The position numbers were made by a program, and so were the translations under genes. Source: an uncultured Lachnospiraceae bacterium (GTDB lineage Bacteria; Bacillota; Clostridia; Lachnospirales; Lachnospiraceae). From it: a DNA stretch of 64,000 nt. The stretch covers positions 1-64,000 of the forward strand of contig CANSUS010000011.1 in NCBI GenBank assembly GCA_947650155.1, written 5' to 3'. Shown here piece by piece: positions 16,200 to 24,531 of this stretch. The number at the start of each line of letters is the position of its first letter. The stretch's first letter is position 1. The notes under the pieces were generated by a model. That model saw only the letters and a program-made list of their open reading frames with translations. It ran no database searches and was not told the origin of the DNA.

Positions 16200-16823
16200 A
16201 TGGAAGTAAACGAATTGGTTATAACCGGTAAAAAATTTAGAAAACTGACGGATACAGTTCATAAACAATGGCAACGAATATCATTTTGGCATAAAGCAAG
16301 TGATTGTGAATTTGATGATGGAAAAACAGCTGAAACCAAAGTCGGCGCTATCAATGGAATTACATCCGATTTTACCTGTGAAAACGAGTCTATTGCTGCA
16401 AGTATGGTTGCCGTATCTCAGCTTTTTCAATCTGCCAGTGAGGGAAAAAAATTATTGGCCGCTACTCTCACTGGCTTAGGTGTCAATACTGCGGCAGACG
16501 CTACATTTTCTCAGATTAAAACAAATATATCTACACTAAATACAAATCGATATAACGCTGGATACAATGCTGGCTATAACGCTGGAAGAATACAAGGACA
16601 GAATGATGTAAAAAATAATCCTGCCGCTTATGGTATTAGTGTCGGTACACCCAATGGAACTGTCGTAGGTATTACTGTACAAATGTTTGCGAACGGAGAA
16701 GTCGGTCGTGGTACAACTGCCGGCTGGCGATTTACTTTACAAAATGGCGCCCTTGTTGGTGCCCAAGAAAATTCTGTTTCTATTACAGCCGGGGGTGTCG
16801 GCGTAATATGCAGACCAATATAA
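16200..16823 (+). CDS. Tail fibre/tip protein with Tyr-Asn-Ala-Gly repeats (207 aa)
   Basis: Starts after AGAGGAGGAAAATAAA. An N-terminal adaptor holds FWHKASDCEFDDGKTAETKVG, shared with the protein at 19492, and then GAINGITSDFT...NESIAASMVAV, close to segments in the products at 16944 and 18614. The middle contains three YNAG repeats (RYNAGYNAGYNAGRIQGQ), a motif usual in phage fibres of Clostridia, and the last ~70 residues form a small beta-rich Gly/Thr tip. This is probably a receptor-contacting tip combining an adaptor common to several neighbours. Confidence 0.65.
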   Translation: MEVNELVITGKKFRKLTDTVHKQWQRISFWHKASDCEFDDGKTAETKVGAINGITSDFTCENESIAASMVAVSQLFQSASEGKKLLAATLTGLGVNTAADATFSQIKTNISTLNTNRYNAGYNAGYNAGRIQGQNDVKNNPAAYGISVGTPNGTVVGITVQMFANGEVGRGTTAGWRFTLQNGALVGAQENSVSITAGGVGVICRPI

Positions 16824-16943
16824 CTTAATACGATAGTATTCAAATATGTGTAAATGGTATGCTTGTACAAATTTAAAATTATAGTATAGCAGTTAAGTAA
16901 GCAGCCAACACAGCATATATGAATTATATCAGGAGGACAAAAA

Positions 16944-17705
16944 ATGAATTACACGGCATATCATAAACTTCAAAAGCCGCTAAATACAGAAAAATATAAT
17001 ATAGACATCCATAACACAAACGCCGATATCATTGATTCTGCATTAAATCTCTTAAGACAAAATGATATTTCTCAGAATAATGCACTCAATAGTGAAATCG
17101 AACGGGCAATTAAACGGGAAAATGAGATTGATCATAAAATTTCTTCTTTCGACCCGGATACGGATTGGAAAGAATCTATTCAAACTCCCGTTTTTGATGA
17201 CAGTATCAGCACATTTTCCACTCTTTCTGCTGCAAACACTGCTGCTGAAACTGCAAGCAACGATATTCAAAGTAACAAAAATCTATTTGCAACTCTGTCA
17301 AACATTAAAAAAAGCTTCTCTGCTATGATACAAAGTTTAAAATTTTTAGCCTCTAATGTCGGTGCTATTCACGGTATTACGAGTGATATAAGTGAAAACA
17401 GCGAAAATATTGCTGCTTCTATTAAAGCTGTACATCAGCTAAACTGCAATTTAGGAAATATTGAATTTAATGGTGTCGAGCAAAAGCTAAAAATATGTGC
17501 AAATACTGTACTAAAAACTGTTAATTCCGACGGAACAGTTTATATTGACTTACCAACTACATTTTCAGTTCCACCGCATCCGATCGTCAATGTGCTTGGA
17601 ATTACTGCCTCGAATACCGGAACAAATAAGAATCAATTATCCGTATATTTACCTACTATTCCGAATCAGGCAGTTTATATAAAATACATTGTGATCGGTT
17701 ATTAA
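16944..17705 (+). CDS. Tail fibre paralogue 2 (253 aa)
   Basis: Begins with the shared module NYTAYHKLQKPLNTEKYNID, followed by a helical stretch (ERAIKRENEIDHKISSF) also present in paralogue 3 and the segment NVGAIHGITSDISENSENIAASIKAVHQLN. The last ~85 residues are a unique tip predicted as beta-rich (IDLPTTFSVPPHPIVNV...). The ribosome site is AGGAGGAC. Length is almost equal to paralogue 3, differing chiefly in the tip, which fits recombination of tip cassettes onto a constant stem. Confidence 0.65.
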   Translation: MNYTAYHKLQKPLNTEKYNIDIHNTNADIIDSALNLLRQNDISQNNALNSEIERAIKRENEIDHKISSFDPDTDWKESIQTPVFDDSISTFSTLSAANTAAETASNDIQSNKNLFATLSNIKKSFSAMIQSLKFLASNVGAIHGITSDISENSENIAASIKAVHQLNCNLGNIEFNGVEQKLKICANTVLKTVNSDGTVYIDLPTTFSVPPHPIVNVLGITASNTGTNKNQLSVYLPTIPNQAVYIKYIVIGY

Positions 17706-17853
17706 TTTTTCCATTTTCGGTTTTGAATAATCGATAAATGTAGGCGGATATACAAATAACACTATGCAGCTGCTGTATATAGTAACGCTATATCAACAAT
17801 CAGATTGAAACAGCTAAAAAATAAGAAACTACAAAATACGAAAGGAGTCCATT

Positions 17854-18189
17854 ATGCCATTTGAAACTGAATACAGTAACTTTCCAACAAAAAAAATCAA
17901 ACGACACAACTTCAAAAATGTAGACGACGCCATCGCCCCTGTGATAAACGAAATCAACACTCTCCGTTCACAGGGTCTTTTTGATCAGGCGGATCAACTT
18001 ATAAAAAACAATTCCGATATTCTGTCCGCATATATTGCAGATGCCGTCACTTTCAGGACTTGGGAAGAAGAAATCTATAACACGCAAATATATGCCAAAC
18101 AGAAACAACAATTCGTATATTTTGACAGAGAAGAGCCTGACGCTCTCTACAGCGACGTATGGATAGGCGGTGATTGGCATGTTATGTAA
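17854..18189 (+). CDS. Small phage tail-associated protein (111 aa)
   Basis: Starts at 17854 after AAAGGAGTCC. Predicted helices cover residues ~20-80 (DAIAPVINEINTLRSQGLFDQADQLIKNNSD...), followed by a C-terminal YSDVWIGGDWHVM. Proteins with this helical core and DVWIG ending are frequent in fibre operons of Clostridia siphophages and may act as connectors or chaperones. The gene overlaps the next one by 11 bases. No function is established. Confidence 0.55.
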   Translation: MPFETEYSNFPTKKIKRHNFKNVDDAIAPVINEINTLRSQGLFDQADQLIKNNSDILSAYIADAVTFRTWEEEIYNTQIYAKQKQQFVYFDREEPDALYSDVWIGGDWHVM

Positions 18190-18613
18190 TGAAACCAGTT
18201 CCTATCCTGATAAGATTGACGAAATGACCTTTTTTCAGGATGTCAGTTTAAATACAATTGAATATAGAAACGAGTATGAACGGCTGCTTTTCAGCGGAAA
18301 ATATTCCGAAGCGGCCCAGTATATCAACAGGCAAAACGGCATATACGGCTATTTTGCCTGTTTTTTTAATATGCTTGAAAACCGCATTTATGCATTACAG
18401 GACTATCTCCAAAGATCCGCCAGTACGCACGAATTTCTATCCAGATATTCACATGAAGGTCTCGGCCAATATACCCATGAAGAATTAACAAAAATTTCAG
18501 GCGGTAAGACAAAATTCAATCCCATTATCCACCAAGAAGGGGTACCAGGATTTGCCATTTCCGGTATCAGCATTTGGACCGGTGGAAGCTACACAGATCA
18601 CAAGGAGGGTTAA
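18179..18613 (+). CDS. Small tail-associated protein with YTHEEL repeat (144 aa)
   Basis: The start is set at ATG 18179, after GGCGGTGATTGGC, inside the end of the preceding gene; a GTG three codons upstream would give an almost identical product. The N-terminal ~95 residues are helical (EYERLLFSGKYSEAAQYINRQNGIYGYF). Then comes FLSRYSHEGLGQYTHEELTK, the same repeat that ends the hub protein at 14937. The repeat suggests that both proteins bind a common partner in the tail tip. The stop codon abuts the next start. Confidence 0.6.
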   Translation: MLCNETSSYPDKIDEMTFFQDVSLNTIEYRNEYERLLFSGKYSEAAQYINRQNGIYGYFACFFNMLENRIYALQDYLQRSASTHEFLSRYSHEGLGQYTHEELTKISGGKTKFNPIIHQEGVPGFAISGISIWTGGSYTDHKEG

Positions 18614-19363
18614 ATGAATTTTACAACTTATCATAATCTTCAAAAACCGCTGGATACAGAAAAATATAATATTGGCATACACAATACAAACGCCGATATC
18701 ATCGATTCTGTACTGAACCGGTTAGAACAAAAAAATAATTCTCAGGATAGCGTAATCAATAATGAAATAAAACGTGCCATTGAAAGAGAAAATGAAATTG
18801 ATAATAAACTATCTGCTTTTCCAAAAGCGTCTGCTGATCTTGACGGTTTCATGTCAGCTGAAGATAAAAGAACACTGGATGCCGTTGCACAAAGTTTGAA
18901 ACTGTTAACAGCCAATGTCGGTTCCATTCATGGTATTACGAGTGATATAAGTGAAACCAATGAGAATATTGCCGCTTCTGTTCAGACAGTTAATCAGCTA
19001 AATCATAATCTTATTTCTACAAAAACGATAATCATAGACACAAATACCATAAACAGTATAGCTGCCGGACAATATTTTAGCTCTGGCGGCGTTTGGGTAA
19101 CATACAACAAATATTTTTTTCAAATCAGCATTCGTCTGTATTTTTCAATGCCGCTTGGCGTTAACCATACATATGCGTTTGGTGTCCCTGTATCTACCCC
19201 CTGGACTGGCGGCTATCACGAAAAAATAACCGTTTCAGGCAGTGGAAAACGAATCATTTTAGTACTTAATAATCAAAATGTCTTTTCCATTCTTTCCGGT
19301 GAAACCATTCCCACAGGTGACCATATTCGGGAAGATTTTTTCTGCTTCAGAAAGCAGATATAA
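18614..19363 (+). CDS. Tail fibre paralogue 3 (249 aa)
   Basis: Begins immediately after the preceding stop with the shared module NFTTYHNLQKPLDTEKYNIG. The helical stem (EIKRAIERENEIDNKLSAF) and the segment NVGSIHGITSDISETNENIAAS follow paralogue 2. It also carries ADLDGFMSAEDKRTLDAV, the same kind of fibre-shaft segment as paralogue 1. The C-terminal ~110 residues form another unique beta-rich tip. The ribosome site is AAGGAGGG. The three paralogues make a short array of stems with alternative tips. Confidence 0.65.
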   Translation: MNFTTYHNLQKPLDTEKYNIGIHNTNADIIDSVLNRLEQKNNSQDSVINNEIKRAIERENEIDNKLSAFPKASADLDGFMSAEDKRTLDAVAQSLKLLTANVGSIHGITSDISETNENIAASVQTVNQLNHNLISTKTIIIDTNTINSIAAGQYFSSGGVWVTYNKYFFQISIRLYFSMPLGVNHTYAFGVPVSTPWTGGYHEKITVSGSGKRIILVLNNQNVFSILSGETIPTGDHIREDFFCFRKQI

Positions 19364-19491
19364 GGATTGTTTGTAAAATAAGAAGGATTGACAGGGCAAT
19401 TACTATGCCAAAATATAAAACGCTATCTTATGAGGACTATCAGCTTACCTACAATTAAATATAGAAAACCAATTACAAGGAGGACTAAAAA

Positions 19492-19797
19492 ATGAAAGCA
19501 ATAAACGAAACAATTCAAAAAGGAAACGCATACAGAACCTGCATCGACGACAGTGATGCGGCAAATTTACAATGGGCGAGACAGTCTTTTTGGACTGCCG
19601 CAAGCGATGTGGAATTTGAGGACGGCAAAACCGTCGAACAAAAATTGGGGTCTTTGAAAGGTCTTGCAGGCTCCGGCGATAATACAGATGGTTATATTGT
19701 AGATACCAATTATTTAAACCAGCAATTATCCGGCTGTGTTAAAGTCGCGTCTTTTGACAGCAGCACTGCAACGCTGAATCTGACTTCGGTACAATAA
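19492..19797 (+). CDS. Small adaptor-like tail protein (101 aa)
   Basis: 101 residues behind CAAGGAGGAC. Residues ~30-55 hold QSFWTAASDVEFEDGKTVEQ, matching the adaptor in the product at 16200 (FWHKASDCEFDDGKTAETK). The short C-terminal part lacks the receptor-like tip of that paralogue, so this may be a minimal connector or a tip-less relative. It lies 15 bp before the last tail gene. Confidence 0.6.
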   Translation: MKAINETIQKGNAYRTCIDDSDAANLQWARQSFWTAASDVEFEDGKTVEQKLGSLKGLAGSGDNTDGYIVDTNYLNQQLSGCVKVASFDSSTATLNLTSVQ

Positions 19798-19812
19798 GAG
19801 GAGGGATAAACT

Positions 19813-20322
19813 ATGGCTGCACTGCCTAAAATAATTTACAATGGAATCCGGGTCCAAAATTTATGTTATAACGGACAGGAAATTTTTAACTTAACAGTCG
19901 ACGGACAGGTCCGATACCATAAGCACAGAGGAAACAGCAGTACATATGGCGGATGCTATACGGTTGAAAAAACAAAAACCGAGTCCATAGACGAAACGCA
20001 TCACTGGCGGGTAACCGGGCGCGGCGAAACCGTTAACTGGTCCGGCGAAATTGTGCAGGGTGAGGGAGAAACTCATTATATCATGACAACTTATCCGGTA
20101 GAAGATGAACACGGACACCAGGCTGAAATCACCTGGTGTTCCCATGCTGACGGTGCAAGAGAAACTATGAAGCACGAATGGAATTTTGTAAACGGCGAAG
20201 AATATGGTAATGCCGGCGGAAAGCTTACAGAAGAACCTCTCGGTTTCACTTTTACCACCGCAAAAACAACAGTTGTAACTACAACCTATTACGACCTTGG
20301 GTGCGGATTCAGCGAAAGCTGA
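19813..20322 (+). CDS. Terminal tail-tip protein of the locus (169 aa)
   Basis: Starts after AGAGGAGGGATAAACT. The first ~35 residues resemble a small attachment strand motif (IIYNGIRVQNLCYNGQEIFNLTVDGQV) often found at the start of phage tip proteins; the rest is beta-rich with many His, Thr and Trp residues, including ITWCSHADG and repeated Thr at the end. The His/Glu clusters could bind metal, but no enzyme motif is visible. It is the last tail gene before host DNA. A receptor-binding or decoration role is inferred from position. Confidence 0.5.
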   Translation: MAALPKIIYNGIRVQNLCYNGQEIFNLTVDGQVRYHKHRGNSSTYGGCYTVEKTKTESIDETHHWRVTGRGETVNWSGEIVQGEGETHYIMTTYPVEDEHGHQAEITWCSHADGARETMKHEWNFVNGEEYGNAGGKLTEEPLGFTFTTAKTTVVTTTYYDLGCGFSES

Positions 20323-20334
20323 TACGCACAGACA

Positions 20335-20363
20335 CCGGCGTTCCTTATGCGGACGCCGGCTTT
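20335..20363. terminator. Convergent-gene hairpin at the right edge of the tail locus
   Basis: Stem CCGGCGT (20335-20341) / ACGCCGG (20353-20359), loop of 11, followed by CTTTC. It lies between the convergent last tail gene and the rRNA methyltransferase gene and can serve both, although the T-run is weak. Confidence 0.6.
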
Positions 20364-20377
20364 CAAAAGTAACGGAA

Positions 20378-21760
20378 TCAGGACTCCATCCGCTTTCTCA
20401 ACCCTTTCGGATAATGATTCTTCATCATTCCTCCGGCAAGTTTTCCCCAGCCAAGGCTGTACCCCTCTACCGTGATGAGATACCATCCCTTTTCACCGTC
20501 TGCCGGAAAAGTCTGCCCTTCCACAAATTGCAGCGCTCTCTCATCTTGTGCAAAAAGTGCAAGTTGATTCACTGCCTGTACAGGATGACAGGCAAGCGCA
20601 AGCGCATGAGCCGGTTCAAAACGATTCTTTTTTATCGTACCCAAATGCAGTCCCGGACGAAGCACCTTTAAACGTTTCAAAGACGGCGTTCCTTTCGGCG
20701 CTGCATAAAGCTGTTCACCAAATCGTAAATAGATCCCTTCGGGTATTTCTTTTAAATTCTGATCCGCAAACTCTGTAAATTCTTTATATTCCGCTGGTGG
20801 AATCCCCTTTTGTTCCCCGTTTTTACAATATCCTTTATAGACGCCCGTACCCTCTCCTTCTTTTTCAAGCACTGCGGCAAAATGTCCTTCTCCCCGTACT
20901 TTATGCGGGAACAGGCGGAGTGTTTTTTCTATTCCTTCTGCCGGGTCTGGAACCCACTCTTTTCTGCCGCTTTCCATACCCTCATACATCGTTGTTTCCA
21001 CAATATGAAACGAAGGATTTCTTTTGATAAACCGGCTGACGCTGCCTTCATTTTCTTCCGGTGCAAAAGTACAGGTAGAATATACGATCCGGCCTCCGGG
21101 ACGCAGCATTTTAGCCGCGCAGTCTAAAATCTCATCCTGCCTTTCTGCGCAAAGCGCCACATTTTCCAGACTCCACTGCATAGAAGCTTCTTCCTTTTTA
21201 CGAAACATCCCTTCTCCCGAGCAGGGCGCATCCACCATAATTTTATCAAAATATTCCACAAAAATATCCGCCAGAGTTCCCGGCGATTCATTGGTAACAA
21301 TCGCATTTCTGATTCCCATTCTTTCCATATTTTCAGAAAGAATTTTCGCTCTCTCAGGGTGGATCTCATTACAAATAAGAAGCCCTTCTCCTTTCATTGC
21401 CGCCGCAATCTGCGTACTTTTCCCTCCCGGAGCTGCACACAAATCCAAAATCTTCTCTCCGGGCGCCGCCTGTAAGCAGGCTGCCGGTATCATAGCGCTT
21501 GCTTCCTGGATATAATAGACTCCTGCCTCATGAAAAAGATGCCTGCCCGGCCTGTCCTGCTCTCCATAATAAAATCCGTTCTTTTCCCATAAAACAGGCT
21601 GCAAAGTAAACGGACAGACTGCCTGAAAATGTTCCGCGCTGTCCTTTAGCGTATTGATCCTGAGAGACCGGTTTTCTTTCCCTTCATAGCTTTTCAAAAA
21701 ATCCGCATATTCTTCCTTTAGCAGCATTTGCATTCTATCTGTAAATTCTTCCGGAAACAT
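20378..21760 (-). CDS. rsmF: RsmF-type rRNA (cytosine-C5) methyltransferase
   Basis: 460 residues, the usual size. An N-terminal RNA-binding segment precedes the SAM site DLCAAPGGKS (106-115). The two catalytic cysteines of the NOL1/NOP2/Sun family are present in DAPCSGEG (C180) and YSTCTF (C230). The C-terminal ~130 residues form the PUA-like RNA-binding extension of RsmF/YebU-type enzymes (ending VEGYSLGWGKLAGG). These enzymes methylate cytosine in 16S rRNA; the exact site is not readable from sequence. It is the last gene of a minus-strand run with the GTPase gene 20 bp upstream, a functional link to the ribosome. Confidence 0.88.
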   Translation of the reverse strand: MFPEEFTDRMQMLLKEEYADFLKSYEGKENRSLRINTLKDSAEHFQAVCPFTLQPVLWEKNGFYYGEQDRPGRHLFHEAGVYYIQEASAMIPAACLQAAPGEKILDLCAAPGGKSTQIAAAMKGEGLLICNEIHPERAKILSENMERMGIRNAIVTNESPGTLADIFVEYFDKIMVDAPCSGEGMFRKKEEASMQWSLENVALCAERQDEILDCAAKMLRPGGRIVYSTCTFAPEENEGSVSRFIKRNPSFHIVETTMYEGMESGRKEWVPDPAEGIEKTLRLFPHKVRGEGHFAAVLEKEGEGTGVYKGYCKNGEQKGIPPAEYKEFTEFADQNLKEIPEGIYLRFGEQLYAAPKGTPSLKRLKVLRPGLHLGTIKKNRFEPAHALALACHPVQAVNQLALFAQDERALQFVEGQTFPADGEKGWYLITVEGYSLGWGKLAGGMMKNHYPKGLRKRMES

Positions 21761-21780
21761 CCTAATCCTCCATTCCTGCC

Positions 21781-24498
21781 TCAGCGGTCTTCGCCGGTTT
21801 CTCCAAGCGTTTTTTTAATCAGTTTTTCTATCTGCCCGGTCTTATCTACCGTCGGTTTCTCCAAATATTCCTCCCGCAAAGTCTGCCTTGTATACGCTAC
21901 CTCTGCCTGGAATTCTCTTGCAGAAAGCAGGCGGCAGCCCTGCCCCCTGATAATGATCTGTTCCAACCCGTCGGAAGTCGCCACCGTAATATTATATTTC
22001 CGCCCATTGTCATGCGCAAATTTTTCAATGTACTGATCTGCGGTCTGTGCTTCCTTCGTATAAACTACATGAATATTGTGATAATCGGAACTCTCTGCAT
22101 CCCGTCCTTTTACTTTGTAGGCGTCAAATACTACGATCAGTTCGCAGCCCTTTACTCCCTGATAATCACATAAAATATCTAAAAGCCTGCCTCTTGCACT
22201 GTCAATATTTCTCTCAGAAAGTTCTCTTAATTCTTCCCATGCAAAGATAATATTGTAGCCGTCCACCAGCAAGTATTCTGCCTTACTCTGTACCAGACTT
22301 ATCTTCCTTTTCTTTTCTCCCGCTCCTTCGGCTGTATCCTCCGCCTTTGTTCTTTTCCACGGCGTTTTTGACCTGACCCCGGACTTATCCTTGCTGTTTG
22401 CATAAAAGGTCTGTTCTAAAATCCGATCTATTTCATCTGTCCCTATACTTTCCCACCTGCGTGCTTCCTCCCTCTCCTGTCCTGACAAGCGTTTTTCTTC
22501 CATGTATTGCAGATCATTTTCCCTGGTCAGATCCGCTTTTTCTATCACAACCCCTTGACTGTCTGTCAAAAGCCCGCTCTCCACATGCATGTATTCCCGT
22601 ACCTTGTCCCACTCCACCACAAATCCGGCGCCATGTGCGCAAAAAACCGATCCGGTAGGATTTTCCAGATCCTTTTCCGAATCATAGCCGGTCTGCTCTA
22701 TGACTTCTTTTGCATTATGACAGGGAGCATAGCCTTTAAAAAAAGTAAATACTCTGCCCTGTCCTTTTGTATATGCATTCACCTCTTTTGGATAGTCCTG
22801 CATGCAAACCACAGGGGCAGTTCCCGTTAAAACTGCCGTTTCGCCCTCTATACCGACAAGTTCAAATTCCGTGCACCTTTTTTCCATGTCGGCCATAGCC
22901 CTTCCCGTCATTTCCTCCGGCACCTCCAGCCGAACTTCATAAAAAGGCTCTAACAATACGCTTTGTGCCTGTTTCAATCCCTGCCTCAGCGCCCGGTAAG
23001 TCGCCTGCCTGAAATCTCCGCCCTCTGTATGCTTTTTATGGGCACGTCCTGCAGCCAGCGTAATTTTCATATCCGTAATTGCAGAACCGGTCAATACTCC
23101 TTTATGCTCCTTCTCCGCCAGATGTGTCAGTATCAGCCGCTGCCAGTTTCTGTCCAGTTCATCCTCACTGCAGGATGTGTCAAACTCCAGACCGCTGCCC
23201 GTTTTTGCCGGTTCTAACAGAAGATGTACTTCCGCATAGTGCTTCAGCGGCTCAAAATGTCCAACCCCTTCCACTGCATTTTGAATCGTTTCTTTATACA
23301 GGATATGACCGGCGCCGAACTCCACTTCCGTTTGAAATCTCTTTGCAATCAGACTCTTTAAGATCTCAATCTGAACCTCTCCCATAATCTGTGCCTGAAT
23401 TTCCTGTAAACTTTCGTTCCACACGATATGAAGCTGCGGTTCCTCTTCTTCCAGCTGACGCAGTTTTGCAAGCATGACTGTCGCGTCGCAGCCTTCCGGG
23501 AGCAGAATCTGATAAGTCATTACCGGTTCCAGTACAGGAAACGCCGAAGCTTTTTCTATTCCCATTCCCTGTCCCGGATAAGTCTTTATCAACCCTGTAG
23601 CAGCGCAGATACTTCCGGCTTCTGCTTCGCTTACTGTCTCATATTTTTCACCGGAATAGATGCGCAGCTGGTTTACCTTTTCTTCCGTTTCCAGAAACGC
23701 TCTTACTTTCAGGCTTCCGCCGGTGATCTTCATAAAAGTCAGCCGGTTTCCCTGATCGTCCCTTGTAATCTTAAATACCTTCGCCCCAAATTCCTCAGGA
23801 TACGAAAATGTTTTTGTATACTTTTTCATTCCCTGAAGGAAATCTTCCACTCCTGTTACCTTAAGGGCCGAACCAAAAAAACAGGGGAAAATCTTTCGCT
23901 CCCAAATAAGTTCCCGTATCATCTCCTCAGTCAGTTTCCCGGTTTCCAGAAACTGTTCCAGGGCAGATTCTTTCGTCATTGCCGCCTGTTCATAAAAATT
24001 TTCCTCATTTTCGCCGGAAACGGCTTCTCTCGAAAAATCCATGCAATTTTCACTCAGACGCTTTTGCAGTTCCTGTAATATATCGTCTTGATCAGTTCCA
24101 TCCCTGTCCATCTTATTGACAAACAAAAAGACCGGTATCCGATATCTTTTCAAGAGGCTCCACAAAGTAAGCGTATGCCCCTGTACGCCGGCCGTTTTGT
24201 CTATCACAAGTATCGCATAATCAAGCACCTGCAGCGTCCGTTCCATCTCTGCCGAAAAGTCCACATGCCCGGGCGTATCCAAAAGCGCAATGGATAGATC
24301 TTCAAACTGCATTTGAGCCTGCTTGGAAAAGATTGTGATCCCACGCGCTCTTTCCAGTTCATAAGTGTCAAGAAAAGCATCTCCCTTATCCACTCTTCCA
24401 AGCTTTCTGATACTGCCGCTTACATAAAGCATTGCCTCTGATAAAGTTGTTTTTCCTGCATCCACATGGGCCAGAATACCGATCGTTAATTTTTTCAT
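21781..24498 (-). CDS. Ribosomal-protection-type GTPase fused to a Rae1/YacP-like NYN nuclease
   Basis: 905 residues; Tet(M)-type proteins have about 640. The N-terminal part has all translational GTPase motifs: AHVDAGKTT, RGIT, DTPGHVDF, NKMD and GSAL, then EF-G-like domains II to V, as in TetM/TetP proteins that enter the A site. After a linker (about 690-735) comes a NYN domain of ~165 residues with VDGYN, VFDAY, TADQYIE and TSDG, the acidic residues expected of YacP/Rae1, a ribosome-associated endoribonuclease of Firmicutes. The fusion suggests a GTPase that delivers an A-site mRNA nuclease, or a standing ribosome-rescue factor, more than plain tetracycline resistance. It sits between a GGDEF gene and an rRNA methyltransferase gene, probably in one operon. 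Confidence 0.85.
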   Translation of the reverse strand: MKKLTIGILAHVDAGKTTLSEAMLYVSGSIRKLGRVDKGDAFLDTYELERARGITIFSKQAQMQFEDLSIALLDTPGHVDFSAEMERTLQVLDYAILVIDKTAGVQGHTLTLWSLLKRYRIPVFLFVNKMDRDGTDQDDILQELQKRLSENCMDFSREAVSGENEENFYEQAAMTKESALEQFLETGKLTEEMIRELIWERKIFPCFFGSALKVTGVEDFLQGMKKYTKTFSYPEEFGAKVFKITRDDQGNRLTFMKITGGSLKVRAFLETEEKVNQLRIYSGEKYETVSEAEAGSICAATGLIKTYPGQGMGIEKASAFPVLEPVMTYQILLPEGCDATVMLAKLRQLEEEEPQLHIVWNESLQEIQAQIMGEVQIEILKSLIAKRFQTEVEFGAGHILYKETIQNAVEGVGHFEPLKHYAEVHLLLEPAKTGSGLEFDTSCSEDELDRNWQRLILTHLAEKEHKGVLTGSAITDMKITLAAGRAHKKHTEGGDFRQATYRALRQGLKQAQSVLLEPFYEVRLEVPEEMTGRAMADMEKRCTEFELVGIEGETAVLTGTAPVVCMQDYPKEVNAYTKGQGRVFTFFKGYAPCHNAKEVIEQTGYDSEKDLENPTGSVFCAHGAGFVVEWDKVREYMHVESGLLTDSQGVVIEKADLTRENDLQYMEEKRLSGQEREEARRWESIGTDEIDRILEQTFYANSKDKSGVRSKTPWKRTKAEDTAEGAGEKKRKISLVQSKAEYLLVDGYNIIFAWEELRELSERNIDSARGRLLDILCDYQGVKGCELIVVFDAYKVKGRDAESSDYHNIHVVYTKEAQTADQYIEKFAHDNGRKYNITVATSDGLEQIIIRGQGCRLLSAREFQAEVAYTRQTLREEYLEKPTVDKTGQIEKLIKKTLGETGEDR

Positions 24499-24531
24499 AC
24501 TGCTTTTCTGCCTTCATCCCAATCCGATTTC

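Noticed and set aside
21781-24498. Acquired tetracycline-resistance gene on a mobile element
   Set aside because: No mobility genes or composition change nearby, protein longer than Tet(M) by a nuclease domain, and operon context is ribosomal; a chromosomal housekeeping or stress role is more likely.
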